From Candidatus Blautia stercorigallinarum (GTDB lineage Bacteria > Bacillota > Clostridia > Lachnospirales > Lachnospiraceae), in the NCBI GenBank assembly GCA_019112785.1, contig DXIQ01000038.1, positions 1 through 64,000 on the forward strand: a DNA stretch of 64,000 nt, given 5' to 3'. Positions 30,093 to 39,168 of the stretch are shown here, piece after piece. The notes beneath the pieces are model-generated. The model saw nothing but the letters and a program-made list of their open reading frames with translations, was not told the origin of the DNA and did not search any database. A program made the translations under genes and the position numbers. How positions within the stretch are numbered: position 1 is the first letter of the stretch; each line of letters opens with the position of its first letter.

Positions 30093-31379
30093 ATGTTAGA
30101 CATTCGATTTGTCAGGGAAAACCCGGAAGTAGTAAAACAGAACATCAGGAATAAATTTCAGGACAATAAACTTCCTCTTGTAGATGAAGTGATTGAACTG
30201 GATAAAAGAAACCGTGAGATCAAACAGGAGGTGGAAGGCCTCAGAGCTGAGAGAAATAAGATCTCCAAGATGATCGGCGGTCTGATGAAGGAAGGAAAAA
30301 AGGACGAGGCGGAGGAAGCTAAGAAAAAAGTAACAGCCAACGCCCAGAGAGTAGAGGCTCTTTCTTCTGAAGAAAAGGAAGTAGAAGAAAAGATCAAAAA
30401 GATCATGATGACAATTCCCAACATTATCGATCCTTCTGTTCCTATTGGAAAAGACGACAGCGAAAATGTAGAAGTTCAGAGATATGGAGAGCCGGCAGTT
30501 CCTGATTTTGAGATCCCTTACCATGCAGATATCATGGAAAGCTTTGACGGCCTGGATCTGGACAGCGCCAGAAAGGTAGCCGGAAACGGATTCTATTATC
30601 TTATGGGAGATATTGCCAGATTGCACTCTGCAGTGATCTCTTACGCAAGAGATTTTATGATCGACAGAGGCTTTACTTACTGTGTTCCGCCTTTTATGAT
30701 CCGCAGCAATGTGGTTACCGGCGTTATGAGCTTTGCAGAGATGGACGCCATGATGTATAAGATCGAGGGTGAGGACTTATATCTTATCGGCACCAGCGAG
30801 CATTCTATGATCGGTAAATTTATTGATACGATCATTCCGGAAGAGGAGCTTCCAAAGACCCTTACCAGCTATTCACCCTGCTTCCGTAAGGAAAAAGGCG
30901 CCCATGGTATTGAGGAGAGAGGCGTTTACAGGATCCATCAGTTTGAAAAGCAGGAGATGATCGTGGTATGTAAGCCTGAAGAAAGCCCTATGTGGTTTGA
31001 TAAATTATGGCAGAATACCGTAGATCTTTTCCGTTCTATGGATATTCCGGTGAGAACTTTAGAGTGCTGCTCCGGAGACCTGGCTGATCTGAAGGTGAAA
31101 TCCGTAGACGTGGAAGCATGGTCTCCAAGACAGAAGAAATACTTTGAGGTAGGAAGCTGTTCCAACCTGGGAGATGCTCAGGCCAGAAGGCTTCAGATCC
31201 GTGTAAACGGAAAAGATGGAAAATATCTTGCCCACACATTGAACAATACAGTTGTAGCACCTCCCAGGATGCTGATCGCTTTTCTGGAGAATAATCTCCA
31301 GGCCGACGGTTCTGTGAAGATCCCGGAGGCTCTCAGACCTTATATGGGAGGGGCTGAAGTTATCAAGCCCAAGAAATAA
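30093..31379 (+). CDS. serS: Serine-tRNA ligase
   Basis: SerRS charges tRNA-Ser and also tRNA-Sec where present. The 428-aa product has the N-terminal antiparallel coiled-coil arm (about 28-105) and a class II catalytic core with motif 2 (FRKEKGAHGIEERGVYRIHQF) and motif 3 (the NNTVVAPPRMLIAFLEN region). ATG 30093 has AAGGAG at 8-nt spacing. An ATG 6 nt upstream is too close. No T-box leader is present in the 32-bp gap before it. Confidence 0.97.
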   Translation: MLDIRFVRENPEVVKQNIRNKFQDNKLPLVDEVIELDKRNREIKQEVEGLRAERNKISKMIGGLMKEGKKDEAEEAKKKVTANAQRVEALSSEEKEVEEKIKKIMMTIPNIIDPSVPIGKDDSENVEVQRYGEPAVPDFEIPYHADIMESFDGLDLDSARKVAGNGFYYLMGDIARLHSAVISYARDFMIDRGFTYCVPPFMIRSNVVTGVMSFAEMDAMMYKIEGEDLYLIGTSEHSMIGKFIDTIIPEEELPKTLTSYSPCFRKEKGAHGIEERGVYRIHQFEKQEMIVVCKPEESPMWFDKLWQNTVDLFRSMDIPVRTLECCSGDLADLKVKSVDVEAWSPRQKKYFEVGSCSNLGDAQARRLQIRVNGKDGKYLAHTLNNTVVAPPRMLIAFLENNLQADGSVKIPEALRPYMGGAEVIKPKK

Positions 31380-31393
31380 GCGGAGGTTACTCA

Positions 31394-32275
31394 TTGCACA
31401 GTTATTTGAAAGCAATCGGGTTTTCGGATATATCCGAAAAGAAAGAACTGGATGTTATATTACAGGATGTCATTTTAAACTATGATGAGAAAACCGTTGT
31501 AGAGGACAGGAGCAATCATCTGTTTACAGAATTATCCAAGATCTACGGCAGTGATTTCGGGATCACGGTCTGCGGGGAATATGATGAAGAAGATCATTTC
31601 CAGATGGAATATTACTTCCCTTTTTTCCGGGGGACCGGGATCAGCATGGAGGAAGAAGTGGTCATTGAAAAGCATGCCGGGAAGGAATCCTATGCAGGAG
31701 CCTGTGACGATATGCGCATTGGAGTGACTATCATCTTTTATCTCCAGAACGCGGGAGAATACCTTACCCAGCGGGCAAAAGGCCATTATTCGGGAGGGGT
31801 GCACAATGTGACCCTTTCCGGTCTTGCAAAAAAGGGCACCATCCTCCTTCCCGTACTGAAAAGAGAAGAGGAAACTGCTGAGGCAGAGGAAAAGACGGTT
31901 AATAGAGGAAGACTGATGGCAGCGGCCAAAAACGGCGATGAAGAGGCCATGGAAAGCCTCACCATTGAGGATATGGATACTTATGCCATGATCTCCCAGA
32001 GAGTGGAAAATGAGGATGTATACAGCATTGTAGACAGCTATTTCATGCCCTACGGCATGGAATGCGACCTGTACAATATCATGGGAGAAATCCTGGATTG
32101 TACCAGGGTACAGAATATCCTTACAGGAGACAGTATTTACGAGATGCGTATCTGCTGCAACGATATCGAGATGGATGTGTGCATCAATGAAAATGATCTT
32201 CTGGGAGAACCTTTAAGAGGAAGACGGTTTAAAGGAATCGTATGGCTTCAGGGAAACGTGGACTTTGATTATTGA
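31394..32275 (+). CDS. Conserved hypothetical protein (DUF3881-like)
   Basis: This 293-aa soluble acidic protein has the N-terminal HSYLKAIGFSDI and a stretch of beta strands, with no catalytic motif I can name. I associate it with DUF3881, a Lachnospiraceae family with about this length, but from memory only. A TTG start at 31394 follows GGAGGT at 6 nt. It lies 14 bp after serS and is probably co-transcribed with it. Confidence 0.7.
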   Translation: MHSYLKAIGFSDISEKKELDVILQDVILNYDEKTVVEDRSNHLFTELSKIYGSDFGITVCGEYDEEDHFQMEYYFPFFRGTGISMEEEVVIEKHAGKESYAGACDDMRIGVTIIFYLQNAGEYLTQRAKGHYSGGVHNVTLSGLAKKGTILLPVLKREEETAEAEEKTVNRGRLMAAAKNGDEEAMESLTIEDMDTYAMISQRVENEDVYSIVDSYFMPYGMECDLYNIMGEILDCTRVQNILTGDSIYEMRICCNDIEMDVCINENDLLGEPLRGRRFKGIVWLQGNVDFDY

Positions 32276-32281
32276 AATTCC

Positions 32282-32310
32282 TTGACGGGCCTGCAAAAGC
32301 AGGGTAAAAT
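32282..32310 (+). promoter_or_regulatory. Promoter of a candidate non-coding RNA
   Basis: TTGACG (32282-32287) and TAAAAT (32305-32310) are 17 bp apart, a good sigma-A promoter. It points into a 200-bp stretch without a reading frame that ends in an intrinsic terminator. Confidence 0.7.
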
Positions 32311-32317
32311 AATAGAA

Positions 32318-32515
32318 AATGCCTGAGCTGCCAGCTTTTTCCTGCCAGCGAAGCGTTCATAGCGAAACCTGACCGGAAGAGAATCTGATGGAAAGACAAA
32401 AGAAGCTGTATCCAAGTGGATTACACTAGAGCAAAACAGAAAGTGACACAGCCTGGATTTTGTATACAGAAAAATAAGACAAACAGATAAAAGAGGACCC
32501 TTTCGGGTCCTTTTT
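32318..32515 (+). ncRNA. Candidate structured RNA upstream of the hydrogenase-maturation genes
   Basis: The stretch has its own promoter (32282-32310), no credible reading frame, and an intrinsic terminator with an 8-bp GGACCC-type stem and T run (32493-32515). Near the 5' end, AAAAT-GCCTGA-GCTG can pair with CAGC-CTGG-ATTTT about 130 nt later, closing an internal set of hairpins (such as AGTG/CACT). The 8-mer ATGCCTGA (32319) also has its complement just after the terminator (32521). Length of about 200 nt and a long closing stem recall 6S RNA, but I cannot confirm that. It could instead be a leader controlling the downstream operon. Confidence 0.5.
32493..32515 (+). terminator. Intrinsic terminator
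   Basis: AGGACCC-TTTC-GGGTCCT followed by TTTTT. It separates the candidate RNA from the TM1266-type gene, whose ribosome site follows 20 bp later. Confidence 0.85.
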
Positions 32516-32549
32516 CTATTTCAGGCATAAAACAGAAGGGAGGAGAGAT

Positions 32550-32828
32550 ATGGAAAAAACCGATTCCAGGATCGCCGTTATCGGTATCATTATCGAGGAC
32601 AGAGAAAAAGCAGAACAGGTAAATTCTCTGCTGCACCAATATGGGGAATATATCATAGGCCGTATGGGGATCCCCTACAGGGAAAAGCAGGTAAATATTA
32701 TCAGCGTTGTCCTGGACGCTCCGGCAGATGTTATCAGCGCCCTGGCAGGAAAGCTGGGAAGACTTCCGGGAGTCAGTTCCAAGGCCATATATTCCAGGGA
32801 GAAGACAAACAGGAAGGAAACCGAATAA
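32550..32828 (+). CDS. TM1266-type iron-only hydrogenase system regulator
   Basis: This 92-aa protein looks like the small ACT/NikR C-terminal-like regulators called TM1266, which regularly sit next to hydE, hydF and hydG. It begins RIAVIGIIIEDREKAEQVN and has the RMGIPYREKQVNIISVVLD core. No DNA-binding domain is visible, so it may sense a ligand and act through a partner. Its stop overlaps the hydE start (ATG at 32828), which suggests one operon. AGGGAGGAG precedes it. Confidence 0.85.
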   Translation: MEKTDSRIAVIGIIIEDREKAEQVNSLLHQYGEYIIGRMGIPYREKQVNIISVVLDAPADVISALAGKLGRLPGVSSKAIYSREKTNRKETE

Positions 32829-33904
32829 TGGAAAATAAGATCAGCGACAGTCAGTTCCGGGAGTGTGCCGAAAAGCTCTCAGAAGGCCGGCATTTAACGA
32901 AAGAACAGTGGAGGATCCTCCTGGAAGGCCGCAGCAAAGAGCGGAGAAAGGAACTGGCAAGACGGGCCTCGGATCTGAGAGACCGTATCTATGGAAAACG
33001 GATCTTTATCCGGGGACTTATTGAATTTACCAATTACTGTAAAAACGACTGCTATTACTGCGGGATCCGCAGAAGCAACAGAAACGCCTCCCGGTACCGG
33101 CTGACCAGGGAACAGATCCTGGACTGCTGCAGGGCGGGATACGAACTGGGATTTCGTACCTTTGTCCTTCAGGGTGGAGAAGATCCTTATTTCAACGATG
33201 AGAGAATGGCAGAGATCATAAGGGCTATCCGCAAGGAATTTCCCCGGTGTGCCATTACGCTGTCTATAGGAGAAAAGGAGAAAGAAAGCTACGCTCTGTT
33301 TAAAAAAGCCGGGGCGGACCGGTATCTTCTGCGCCATGAAACGGCGGATGAAGATCATTACAGGAAGCTCCACCCGCCGGAATTGTCTCTTTCTCACAGG
33401 ATACGCTGTCTGGAGACTCTGAAAGAACTGGGATACCAGACCGGAGCGGGGATTATGGTAGGATCTCCCGGACAGACCACACAGACGCTCATAGAGGATA
33501 TGGAATTCTTAGAAAGACTTCAGCCGGAAATGGTGGGGATCGGTCCTTTTATCCCCCATCATGACACTCCTTTTAAAGGAGAGCCTCAGGGGGGACTGGA
33601 ACTGACACTCTATCTTCTGAGTCTGATCCGGCTGCTGCTTCCCAGGGTGCTGCTCCCGGCAACAACAGCTCTGGGAACCATTGATCCTGTGGGAAGAGAA
33701 ATGGGGGTGCTGGCAGGGGCCAACGTGGTCATGCCCAATCTGTCACCGGAAAATGTCCGGGAAAAATATCTCCTGTATGACAATAAGATCCATACAGGAA
33801 AGGAAGCGGCAGAATGTCTGGACGCTCTTAGGGAATCTATGAAAGCAATCGGCTATGATGTAGTGGTGGACAGGGGAGATTTCCTGAGGGAAGACATGAA
33901 ATAA
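32828..33904 (+). CDS. hydE: [FeFe] hydrogenase H-cluster maturase HydE (radical SAM)
   Basis: HydE is a radical SAM enzyme that helps build the dithiomethylamine-bridged diiron subcluster. The 358-aa product has the CX3CX2C motif C71-X3-C75-X2-C78 (NYCKNDCYYCGIR) and the conserved LQGGEDPYF. The gene overlaps the TM1266-type gene by 1 bp and is followed by hydG and hydF, the full maturation set. The hydrogenase itself is not in the window. Confidence 0.95.
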   Translation: MENKISDSQFRECAEKLSEGRHLTKEQWRILLEGRSKERRKELARRASDLRDRIYGKRIFIRGLIEFTNYCKNDCYYCGIRRSNRNASRYRLTREQILDCCRAGYELGFRTFVLQGGEDPYFNDERMAEIIRAIRKEFPRCAITLSIGEKEKESYALFKKAGADRYLLRHETADEDHYRKLHPPELSLSHRIRCLETLKELGYQTGAGIMVGSPGQTTQTLIEDMEFLERLQPEMVGIGPFIPHHDTPFKGEPQGGLELTLYLLSLIRLLLPRVLLPATTALGTIDPVGREMGVLAGANVVMPNLSPENVREKYLLYDNKIHTGKEAAECLDALRESMKAIGYDVVVDRGDFLREDMK

Positions 33905-33943
33905 GAGCAAGTTATTACAGAAAAACGGAGGAGGAATAAAAAT

Positions 33944-35362
33944 ATGTATGATCCAAAATCAAAATGTGCAGATGATTTCATTAACCATGAGGAGATCATG
34001 GAAACACTGGAATATGCAGAGAAAAACAAGCATAACCGGGAGCTGATCGATCAGATCCTGGATAAAGCCAGATTGAGAAAGGGGTTAAGCCACAGAGAGG
34101 CAGCAGTTCTTCTGGACTGTGATCTGGAGGATAAGAACCAGGAGATCTATGCCCTGGCAGAGCAGATCAAGAAGGATTTCTATGGAAACCGTATCGTGCT
34201 TTTTGCGCCGTTATATCTGTCTAATTACTGTGTAAACGGCTGTGTGTACTGTCCTTATCACGCTAAGAACAAACATATCCCCAGAAAGAAGCTGACCCAG
34301 GAGGAGATCCGCCAGGAAGTTATCGCTCTTCAGGATATGGGACATAAGAGACTGGCTCTGGAGACAGGAGAGGATCCGGTAAACAATCCTATCGAGTATG
34401 TGCTGGAAAGTATTAAGACCATCTACAGCATTAAACATAAAAACGGGGCTATCCGCCGGGTAAATGTAAATATAGCGGCTACCACGGTGGAAAATTACAG
34501 AAAGCTGAAGGAAGCCGGGATAGGAACCTATATCCTCTTCCAGGAGACCTACCATAAAGAGAGTTATCTGAAGCTCCACCCCACAGGACCAAAGCATGAC
34601 TACAACTATCACACAGAGGCTATGGACCGGGCTATGGAGGGCGGTATTGACGACGTTGGCTGCGGCGTGCTCTTCGGACTGGAAATGTACCGCTATGAAT
34701 TTGCAGGTCTTTTGATGCATGCAGAGCACCTGGAAGCTGTATACGGAGTCGGTCCTCATACCATCAGTGTGCCCAGGGTAAAGAGAGCCGATGATATCGA
34801 CCCGGATACCTTTGACAACGGTATTGACGACGACACCTTTGCCAAGATCATTGCCTGTATCCGTATTGCCGTGCCGTATACCGGCATGATCATTTCTACC
34901 AGAGAGAACCAGAAATGCAGAGAGAGAGTCCTTCACCTGGGTATTTCCCAGATTTCCGGAGGTTCCAGGACCAGTGTCGGGGGCTATGTTGAACCGGAAC
35001 CGGAGGATGAATCTTCTGAGCAGTTTGAGGTCAGCGACAACCGTACCCTGGATGAAGTGGTGAACTGGCTTATGGGAATGGGATATGTGCCCAGCTTCTG
35101 TACTGCCTGTTACCGGGAGGGAAGGACCGGAGACCGGTTCATGTCCCTTTGCAAATCCGGACAGATCCAGAACTGCTGTCTCCCAAATGCTTTAATGACT
35201 CTCAAAGAATACCTGATGGATTATGCTTCTCCTGATACAGTAGAAAAGGGCCTGAAGCTGATCCAGGAGCAGATCAAAGAGATCCCCAGAGAGCGGACCA
35301 GGGAGATCGTACAGGAGCGGCTTATTGAGATAGAGAAAGGAAACAGAGATTTTCGGTTCTGA
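33944..35362 (+). CDS. hydG: [FeFe] hydrogenase maturase HydG (tyrosine lyase)
   Basis: HydG cleaves tyrosine to give the CO and CN ligands of the H-cluster. The 472-aa product has the radical SAM motif C96-X3-C100-X2-C103 (NYCVNGCVYCPYH) and a C-terminal CX2CX22C motif (CTAC...NCC) for the second, dangler-iron cluster. It also has the conserved QETYHKESYLKLHP. It begins 39 bp after hydE with GGAGGA upstream. Relatives such as ThiH lack this C-terminal motif, so HydG is favoured. Confidence 0.96.
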   Translation: MYDPKSKCADDFINHEEIMETLEYAEKNKHNRELIDQILDKARLRKGLSHREAAVLLDCDLEDKNQEIYALAEQIKKDFYGNRIVLFAPLYLSNYCVNGCVYCPYHAKNKHIPRKKLTQEEIRQEVIALQDMGHKRLALETGEDPVNNPIEYVLESIKTIYSIKHKNGAIRRVNVNIAATTVENYRKLKEAGIGTYILFQETYHKESYLKLHPTGPKHDYNYHTEAMDRAMEGGIDDVGCGVLFGLEMYRYEFAGLLMHAEHLEAVYGVGPHTISVPRVKRADDIDPDTFDNGIDDDTFAKIIACIRIAVPYTGMIISTRENQKCRERVLHLGISQISGGSRTSVGGYVEPEPEDESSEQFEVSDNRTLDEVVNWLMGMGYVPSFCTACYREGRTGDRFMSLCKSGQIQNCCLPNALMTLKEYLMDYASPDTVEKGLKLIQEQIKEIPRERTREIVQERLIEIEKGNRDFRF

Positions 35363-35381
35363 TACAGACAGGAGGTTTTAC

Positions 35382-36599
35382 ATGGGAATGAATCAGACGC
35401 CTGCTTCAGAGCGGGTACATATCGGCTTTTTCGGAAAGAGAAACGCAGGAAAATCCAGTGTGATGAACAAAGTCACAGGCCAGGATCTGGCAGTGGTATC
35501 GGATATTAAGGGAACTACCACAGATCCGGTGTATAAGTCTATGGAGCTGCTGCCTCTGGGGCCGGTAGTGATGATGGATACGCCTGGTATTGATGATGAA
35601 GGTGAACTGGGCAGCCTCCGGGTAAAGAAAAGCTATCAGGTGCTGAATAAGACCGACACGGCAGTACTGGTCATAGACGGAAAGGCCGGGATCAGCCGGG
35701 AGGATCAGGCTCTTCTGGAAAGAATACGGAAGAAAAACATACCAAGTATCCTGGTGCTGAACAAGAGGGATACACTTACAGAGGAAGAGGTCTGTCAGAC
35801 CCTTTCCGGACTGCCGGAAGGATATCAGGAAGGTAAGGACTTTCTCTGGGTAAGCGCCAGAGAGGGGACAGGGATCCATGAACTGAAAGAGCGGCTGGCT
35901 GTCCTGGCAAGTACTGAGGAAAACCAGAAGAAGATCGTAGGAGATCTGCTGTCACCGGGAGATCTTGTGGTGCTGGTGGTGCCTATTGACAAATCTGCCC
36001 CTAAGGGAAGGCTGATCCTTCCACAGCAGCAGGCCATCCGGGATATCCTGGACGCCAATGCAGTGTCTGTAGTCATAAAGGAAGACCGGATAAAGGAAAC
36101 TCTGGACAGTCTGGGAAAGAAGCCAAAGCTGGTCATTACCGACAGCCAGGTATTTGGAAGAGTTTCCAAAGACACCCCCAGGGAGATTCCCCTTACTTCA
36201 TTTTCTATCCTGTTTGCCAGATATAAAGGAAATTTGGATGTGCTGGCCCAGGGAGCCAGAGCCCTGGAAAAACTGAAAGACGGGGATAAGGTGCTGATCA
36301 GCGAAGGCTGCACCCACCATCGGCAGTGCGAAGATATCGGCACGGTGAAACTTCCTGCCTGGATACAGAATTATACAGGAAAAAAACTGGAGTTTTCCTT
36401 TACTTCAGGTACAGAATTTCCTGACGAACTGGAAGAATATGCCCTGATCGTCCACTGCGGCGGCTGTATGCTGAATGAACGGGAGATGAAATACCGGATA
36501 AGCTGCGCAAAGGATCAGGAAGTCCCTATCACCAATTACGGGACCATCATCGCCTATATGAACGGAATTTTAGAGAGGAGCCTGGAACCTTTCTCATAG
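35382..36599 (+). CDS. hydF: [FeFe] hydrogenase maturation GTPase HydF
   Basis: HydF is the scaffold GTPase that delivers the diiron subcluster. The 405-aa product has G1 GKRNAGKSS at residues 18-26, G3 DTPGIDD and G4 NKRD, then a C-terminal cluster-binding domain with CTHHRQC and HCGGC, matching the family CxH...HCxxC pattern. AGGAGG precedes the ATG. Its 3' end overlaps the stop of the convergent lacI gene by 6 bp. Confidence 0.96.
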   Translation: MGMNQTPASERVHIGFFGKRNAGKSSVMNKVTGQDLAVVSDIKGTTTDPVYKSMELLPLGPVVMMDTPGIDDEGELGSLRVKKSYQVLNKTDTAVLVIDGKAGISREDQALLERIRKKNIPSILVLNKRDTLTEEEVCQTLSGLPEGYQEGKDFLWVSAREGTGIHELKERLAVLASTEENQKKIVGDLLSPGDLVVLVVPIDKSAPKGRLILPQQQAIRDILDANAVSVVIKEDRIKETLDSLGKKPKLVITDSQVFGRVSKDTPREIPLTSFSILFARYKGNLDVLAQGARALEKLKDGDKVLISEGCTHHRQCEDIGTVKLPAWIQNYTGKKLEFSFTSGTEFPDELEEYALIVHCGGCMLNEREMKYRISCAKDQEVPITNYGTIIAYMNGILERSLEPFS

Positions 36600-37604
36600 A
36601 GAAAGGTCCCTTACAGATTCTCTTTCTGCCAGTTCTACGTCCAGGATAATGTTTTCTGCCGGAGATTTTGGATCCTGAATCTTTTTCATAAGTATTTCAC
36701 AGGTGATCCTGGCTTTCCGGCAGATGTCCTGGCGGATAGTTGTAAGCGGCGGGATCACCCGGCTGCTCATGGAATTATCATCAAAACCGATAACGGAAAG
36801 GTCCTCAGGCACCTGGTATCCCAGATGATGAGCTGCGGCATAAATGTCAAAAGCACAGTTATCCGCAGTGGTAAAGATACCGGTCACCGGACGGGGGCCT
36901 TTTTTTAATGTTTTTATGATCTCTTTCATATCCTGTCCGGTAAGATTGATGATATGTTCCGGGGAAAGATGGACGCCGGCTTCTCTCAGATAGCTGCAGA
37001 AACCCTGGAGACGGTGCATGATAACGCCGTTTCCAATGGCTTCCGGACCGATAAAAGCCAGTTCTGTGTGGCCTTTGGAGAGAAGATATCCGGCGGCCAG
37101 TTCCCCGCCGTGAAAATCATCGATCCCCACGTTGGTGATCCTTCTCACAGTACTGTAACTGTCTGTAAAGACCAGGGGAATATGGTTATCCTCCTGGATC
37201 TGGCGGATATTATCATCAAAAAATCCGATGAATACCGCTCCGGCCACCTTCCAGGATTTCAGGCAGTAGTTTACTTCTGAATAATCTTTAATATAATGCA
37301 GCATAAGATCATAGCCGTTTTTCTGGATCTCGCGGGCCAGTTCTCCGAAAAAGGCGCTGTTGTAGGAATCCACCAGAGGATTGGGATCCCATGGATAATC
37401 CATGAGCATGGCGGCGATGAGTTTTGATGAATGTGAGGCCAGAGCCTTGGCAGAGGAATTTGGGATATAACCCATTTCTTCTGCTATTTTTTTTATTTTT
37501 TCCGCGGTTTTCTGGGAAATGTCCTTTGACCTTCCGTTTAAGGCCCTGGAGACGGTCATGCTGCTGACGCCGGCCTTATCTGCGATATCTTTTAAAGTTA
37601 CCAT
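36594..37604 (-). CDS. LacI family transcriptional regulator
   Basis: The 336-aa protein has an N-terminal LacI helix-turn-helix (VTLKDIADKAGVSSMTVSRALNG) and a periplasmic-binding-protein-like sugar sensor. ATG 37604 follows GGAG at 9 nt; five codons upstream lack support. It is divergent from a sugar ABC transporter operon and GH31 gene, and two palindromic operators lie between them (about 37627-37640 and 37724-37737), so it probably represses that operon and itself in the absence of an inducing sugar. Confidence 0.93.
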   Translation of the reverse strand: MVTLKDIADKAGVSSMTVSRALNGRSKDISQKTAEKIKKIAEEMGYIPNSSAKALASHSSKLIAAMLMDYPWDPNPLVDSYNSAFFGELAREIQKNGYDLMLHYIKDYSEVNYCLKSWKVAGAVFIGFFDDNIRQIQEDNHIPLVFTDSYSTVRRITNVGIDDFHGGELAAGYLLSKGHTELAFIGPEAIGNGVIMHRLQGFCSYLREAGVHLSPEHIINLTGQDMKEIIKTLKKGPRPVTGIFTTADNCAFDIYAAAHHLGYQVPEDLSVIGFDDNSMSSRVIPPLTTIRQDICRKARITCEILMKKIQDPKSPAENIILDVELAERESVRDLSL

Positions 37605-37626
37605 AAATTTACACTCCACGTACTGT

Positions 37627-37640
37627 TATCGTTAACGTTA
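37627..37640. promoter_or_regulatory. LacI-type operator 1
   Basis: The core CGTTAACG (37630-37637) within TATCGTTAACGTTA matches the palindromic LacI-family half-site pattern. It lies just upstream of the lacI start, consistent with autoregulation. Confidence 0.6.
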
Positions 37641-37685
37641 TTATAACGGAAATCAAAGGGTTTTGCAAGAAAATACAAAAAGATA

Positions 37686-37714
37686 TTGACAGAAATAAAG
37701 GGAAGCTATATAAT
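37686..37714 (+). promoter_or_regulatory. Promoter of the sugar ABC operon
   Basis: TTGACA (37686-37691) and TATAAT (37709-37714) with a 17-bp spacer form a consensus sigma-A promoter. The start should be near 37721, next to an operator. Confidence 0.92.
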
Positions 37715-37723
37715 TCAATCAAA

Positions 37724-37737
37724 CGTTAGCGCTAACG
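37724..37737. promoter_or_regulatory. LacI-type operator 2
   Basis: CGTTAGCGCTAACG is a perfect 14-bp palindrome, 10 bp after the -10 box, so the bound repressor would cover the transcription start. It resembles LacI-family and cre-type sites. Confidence 0.8.
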
Positions 37738-37773
37738 GTAAAGGGATTAGAATTATCAATTCGGAGGTGTGAA

Positions 37774-39156
37774 ATGAAAAAGTTAACTGCACTGCTCCTG
37801 GCGGGGGTAATGATCTTTTCTCTGGGCGCCTGTCAGGGAGAAGAAAGTCGGGGTAAGGATCAGCAGGGGACTGCGGATACCCAGGCAGACAAAGGACTGG
37901 AAGTTATGGGAGACAATGTAAAATATGATCCTAATCATCTGGTCAATGATGGTGAACCTATATCTATCGACTGGTGGGTATGGGCTTCAGAAGACATGTT
38001 CCGGGGAATTGCGGATATGTACGAAGAGATCCATCCTAACGTTACCATTAACATTATCAACAACCCCTGGGACGGATTTTTCACAAAGCTGCCTCTTTCT
38101 CTGCAGAAGGGAGAAGAGGGTCCTACCTTATTCAACGTCCATAACAGCTACGAGAACCTGATCCTTAACTATATGGCTCCTTTTGACATTGACACAGATG
38201 AGCTGATCGCAGATTATCCTTCGGCAGCTTCCCATGTAAAAGACGGAAATATTTATTATGCAGATTACGGACTGTCCACCGGAATGGTGTATTACAACAA
38301 AGAAATCTGGGAAGAAGAAGGGCTTACAGAGGAAGATATCCCTACTACCTGGGATGAATTTATCCAGGTGGCCCAGAAACTGACCAAGTTTGATGAGAAT
38401 GGAAAGATGGTCCGGGCCGGATTTAACTATAACCAGTACTTCAATGCCATGGCTCTTGGCTTAAATTACCAGTTCGGCGCCAATCTCTTCAATGCAGAAG
38501 GTACTAAGGCGCAGGTTGACGGAGAAGGCATGAAAGAAGCAGTAACCCTGCTCATCGACCTGTATGAAAAATATCATGTGGGAGATAAAGATTTCGGTAC
38601 CAACTGTGAACAGAGTTTCTATCAGGGACAAAGCGCCATGACTTTTGTATGGGGGCATTTTGTAAACAACCTGAAGATCAATTATCCGGATCTGGAGTAT
38701 GGAAACTTCGAAATCCCCATCCCTTCTGAGGAAACTCCTTATGCTTATTACCGTTATAACGGAGAGGCCACGCCGGCAATTAACAAAAATGCTTCCCAGG
38801 AACAGATGGAAGTGGCTCAGGATTTTATGCGGTTCTATTTTGCCAATGATGAGGTCCAGGTAACACTGTGTAAAGAGGGAGGACTGATCCCTGCGAAATC
38901 TGTTCTCATGGAGGATCCGGAGCTTAAGGATACGCCTATCGTCAAGACCGTAGGGCCTCATATTGACCGGTATATCTGGCCGGGCGCCATGCCTTCCACT
39001 CTGGAGACGAATATGAAGATCGCAGGAGAGGATATCCTCTATAACGGAAAGAGTATGGATAAAGCTTTGAAAAACGCCAACGATATCATTAACGTAGACC
39101 TGGCCAACGCAGATTTTACAGCCAGCGAAAATCTCTACAAATATTACCAAGAATAG
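37774..39156 (+). CDS. Sugar ABC transporter substrate-binding lipoprotein
   Basis: This 460-aa family 1 extracellular solute-binding protein has a signal peptide with lipobox LGAC (Cys at about 20), so it is anchored outside the membrane. The mature part has the typical fold (WWVWASEDMFRG, WDGFFTKLPLSLQKGE, GNGEATPAINKNA-like stretches). It is followed by two MalF/MalG-type permeases and a GH31 enzyme, so an alpha-glucoside or related oligosaccharide is the likely cargo. The ATPase is not encoded here and is probably shared (MsmK-like). Confidence 0.92.
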   Translation: MKKLTALLLAGVMIFSLGACQGEESRGKDQQGTADTQADKGLEVMGDNVKYDPNHLVNDGEPISIDWWVWASEDMFRGIADMYEEIHPNVTINIINNPWDGFFTKLPLSLQKGEEGPTLFNVHNSYENLILNYMAPFDIDTDELIADYPSAASHVKDGNIYYADYGLSTGMVYYNKEIWEEEGLTEEDIPTTWDEFIQVAQKLTKFDENGKMVRAGFNYNQYFNAMALGLNYQFGANLFNAEGTKAQVDGEGMKEAVTLLIDLYEKYHVGDKDFGTNCEQSFYQGQSAMTFVWGHFVNNLKINYPDLEYGNFEIPIPSEETPYAYYRYNGEATPAINKNASQEQMEVAQDFMRFYFANDEVQVTLCKEGGLIPAKSVLMEDPELKDTPIVKTVGPHIDRYIWPGAMPSTLETNMKIAGEDILYNGKSMDKALKNANDIINVDLANADFTASENLYKYYQE

Positions 39157-39168
39157 GAGGGGGAAGAG

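Noticed and set aside
32318-32515. tmRNA, RNase P RNA or SRP RNA
   Set aside because: None of their conserved cores is present; length and arrangement do not fit.
34211-34936. Minus-strand reading frame opposite hydG (241 aa)
   Set aside because: It lies wholly within the clear hydG gene and has no family features or ribosome site.
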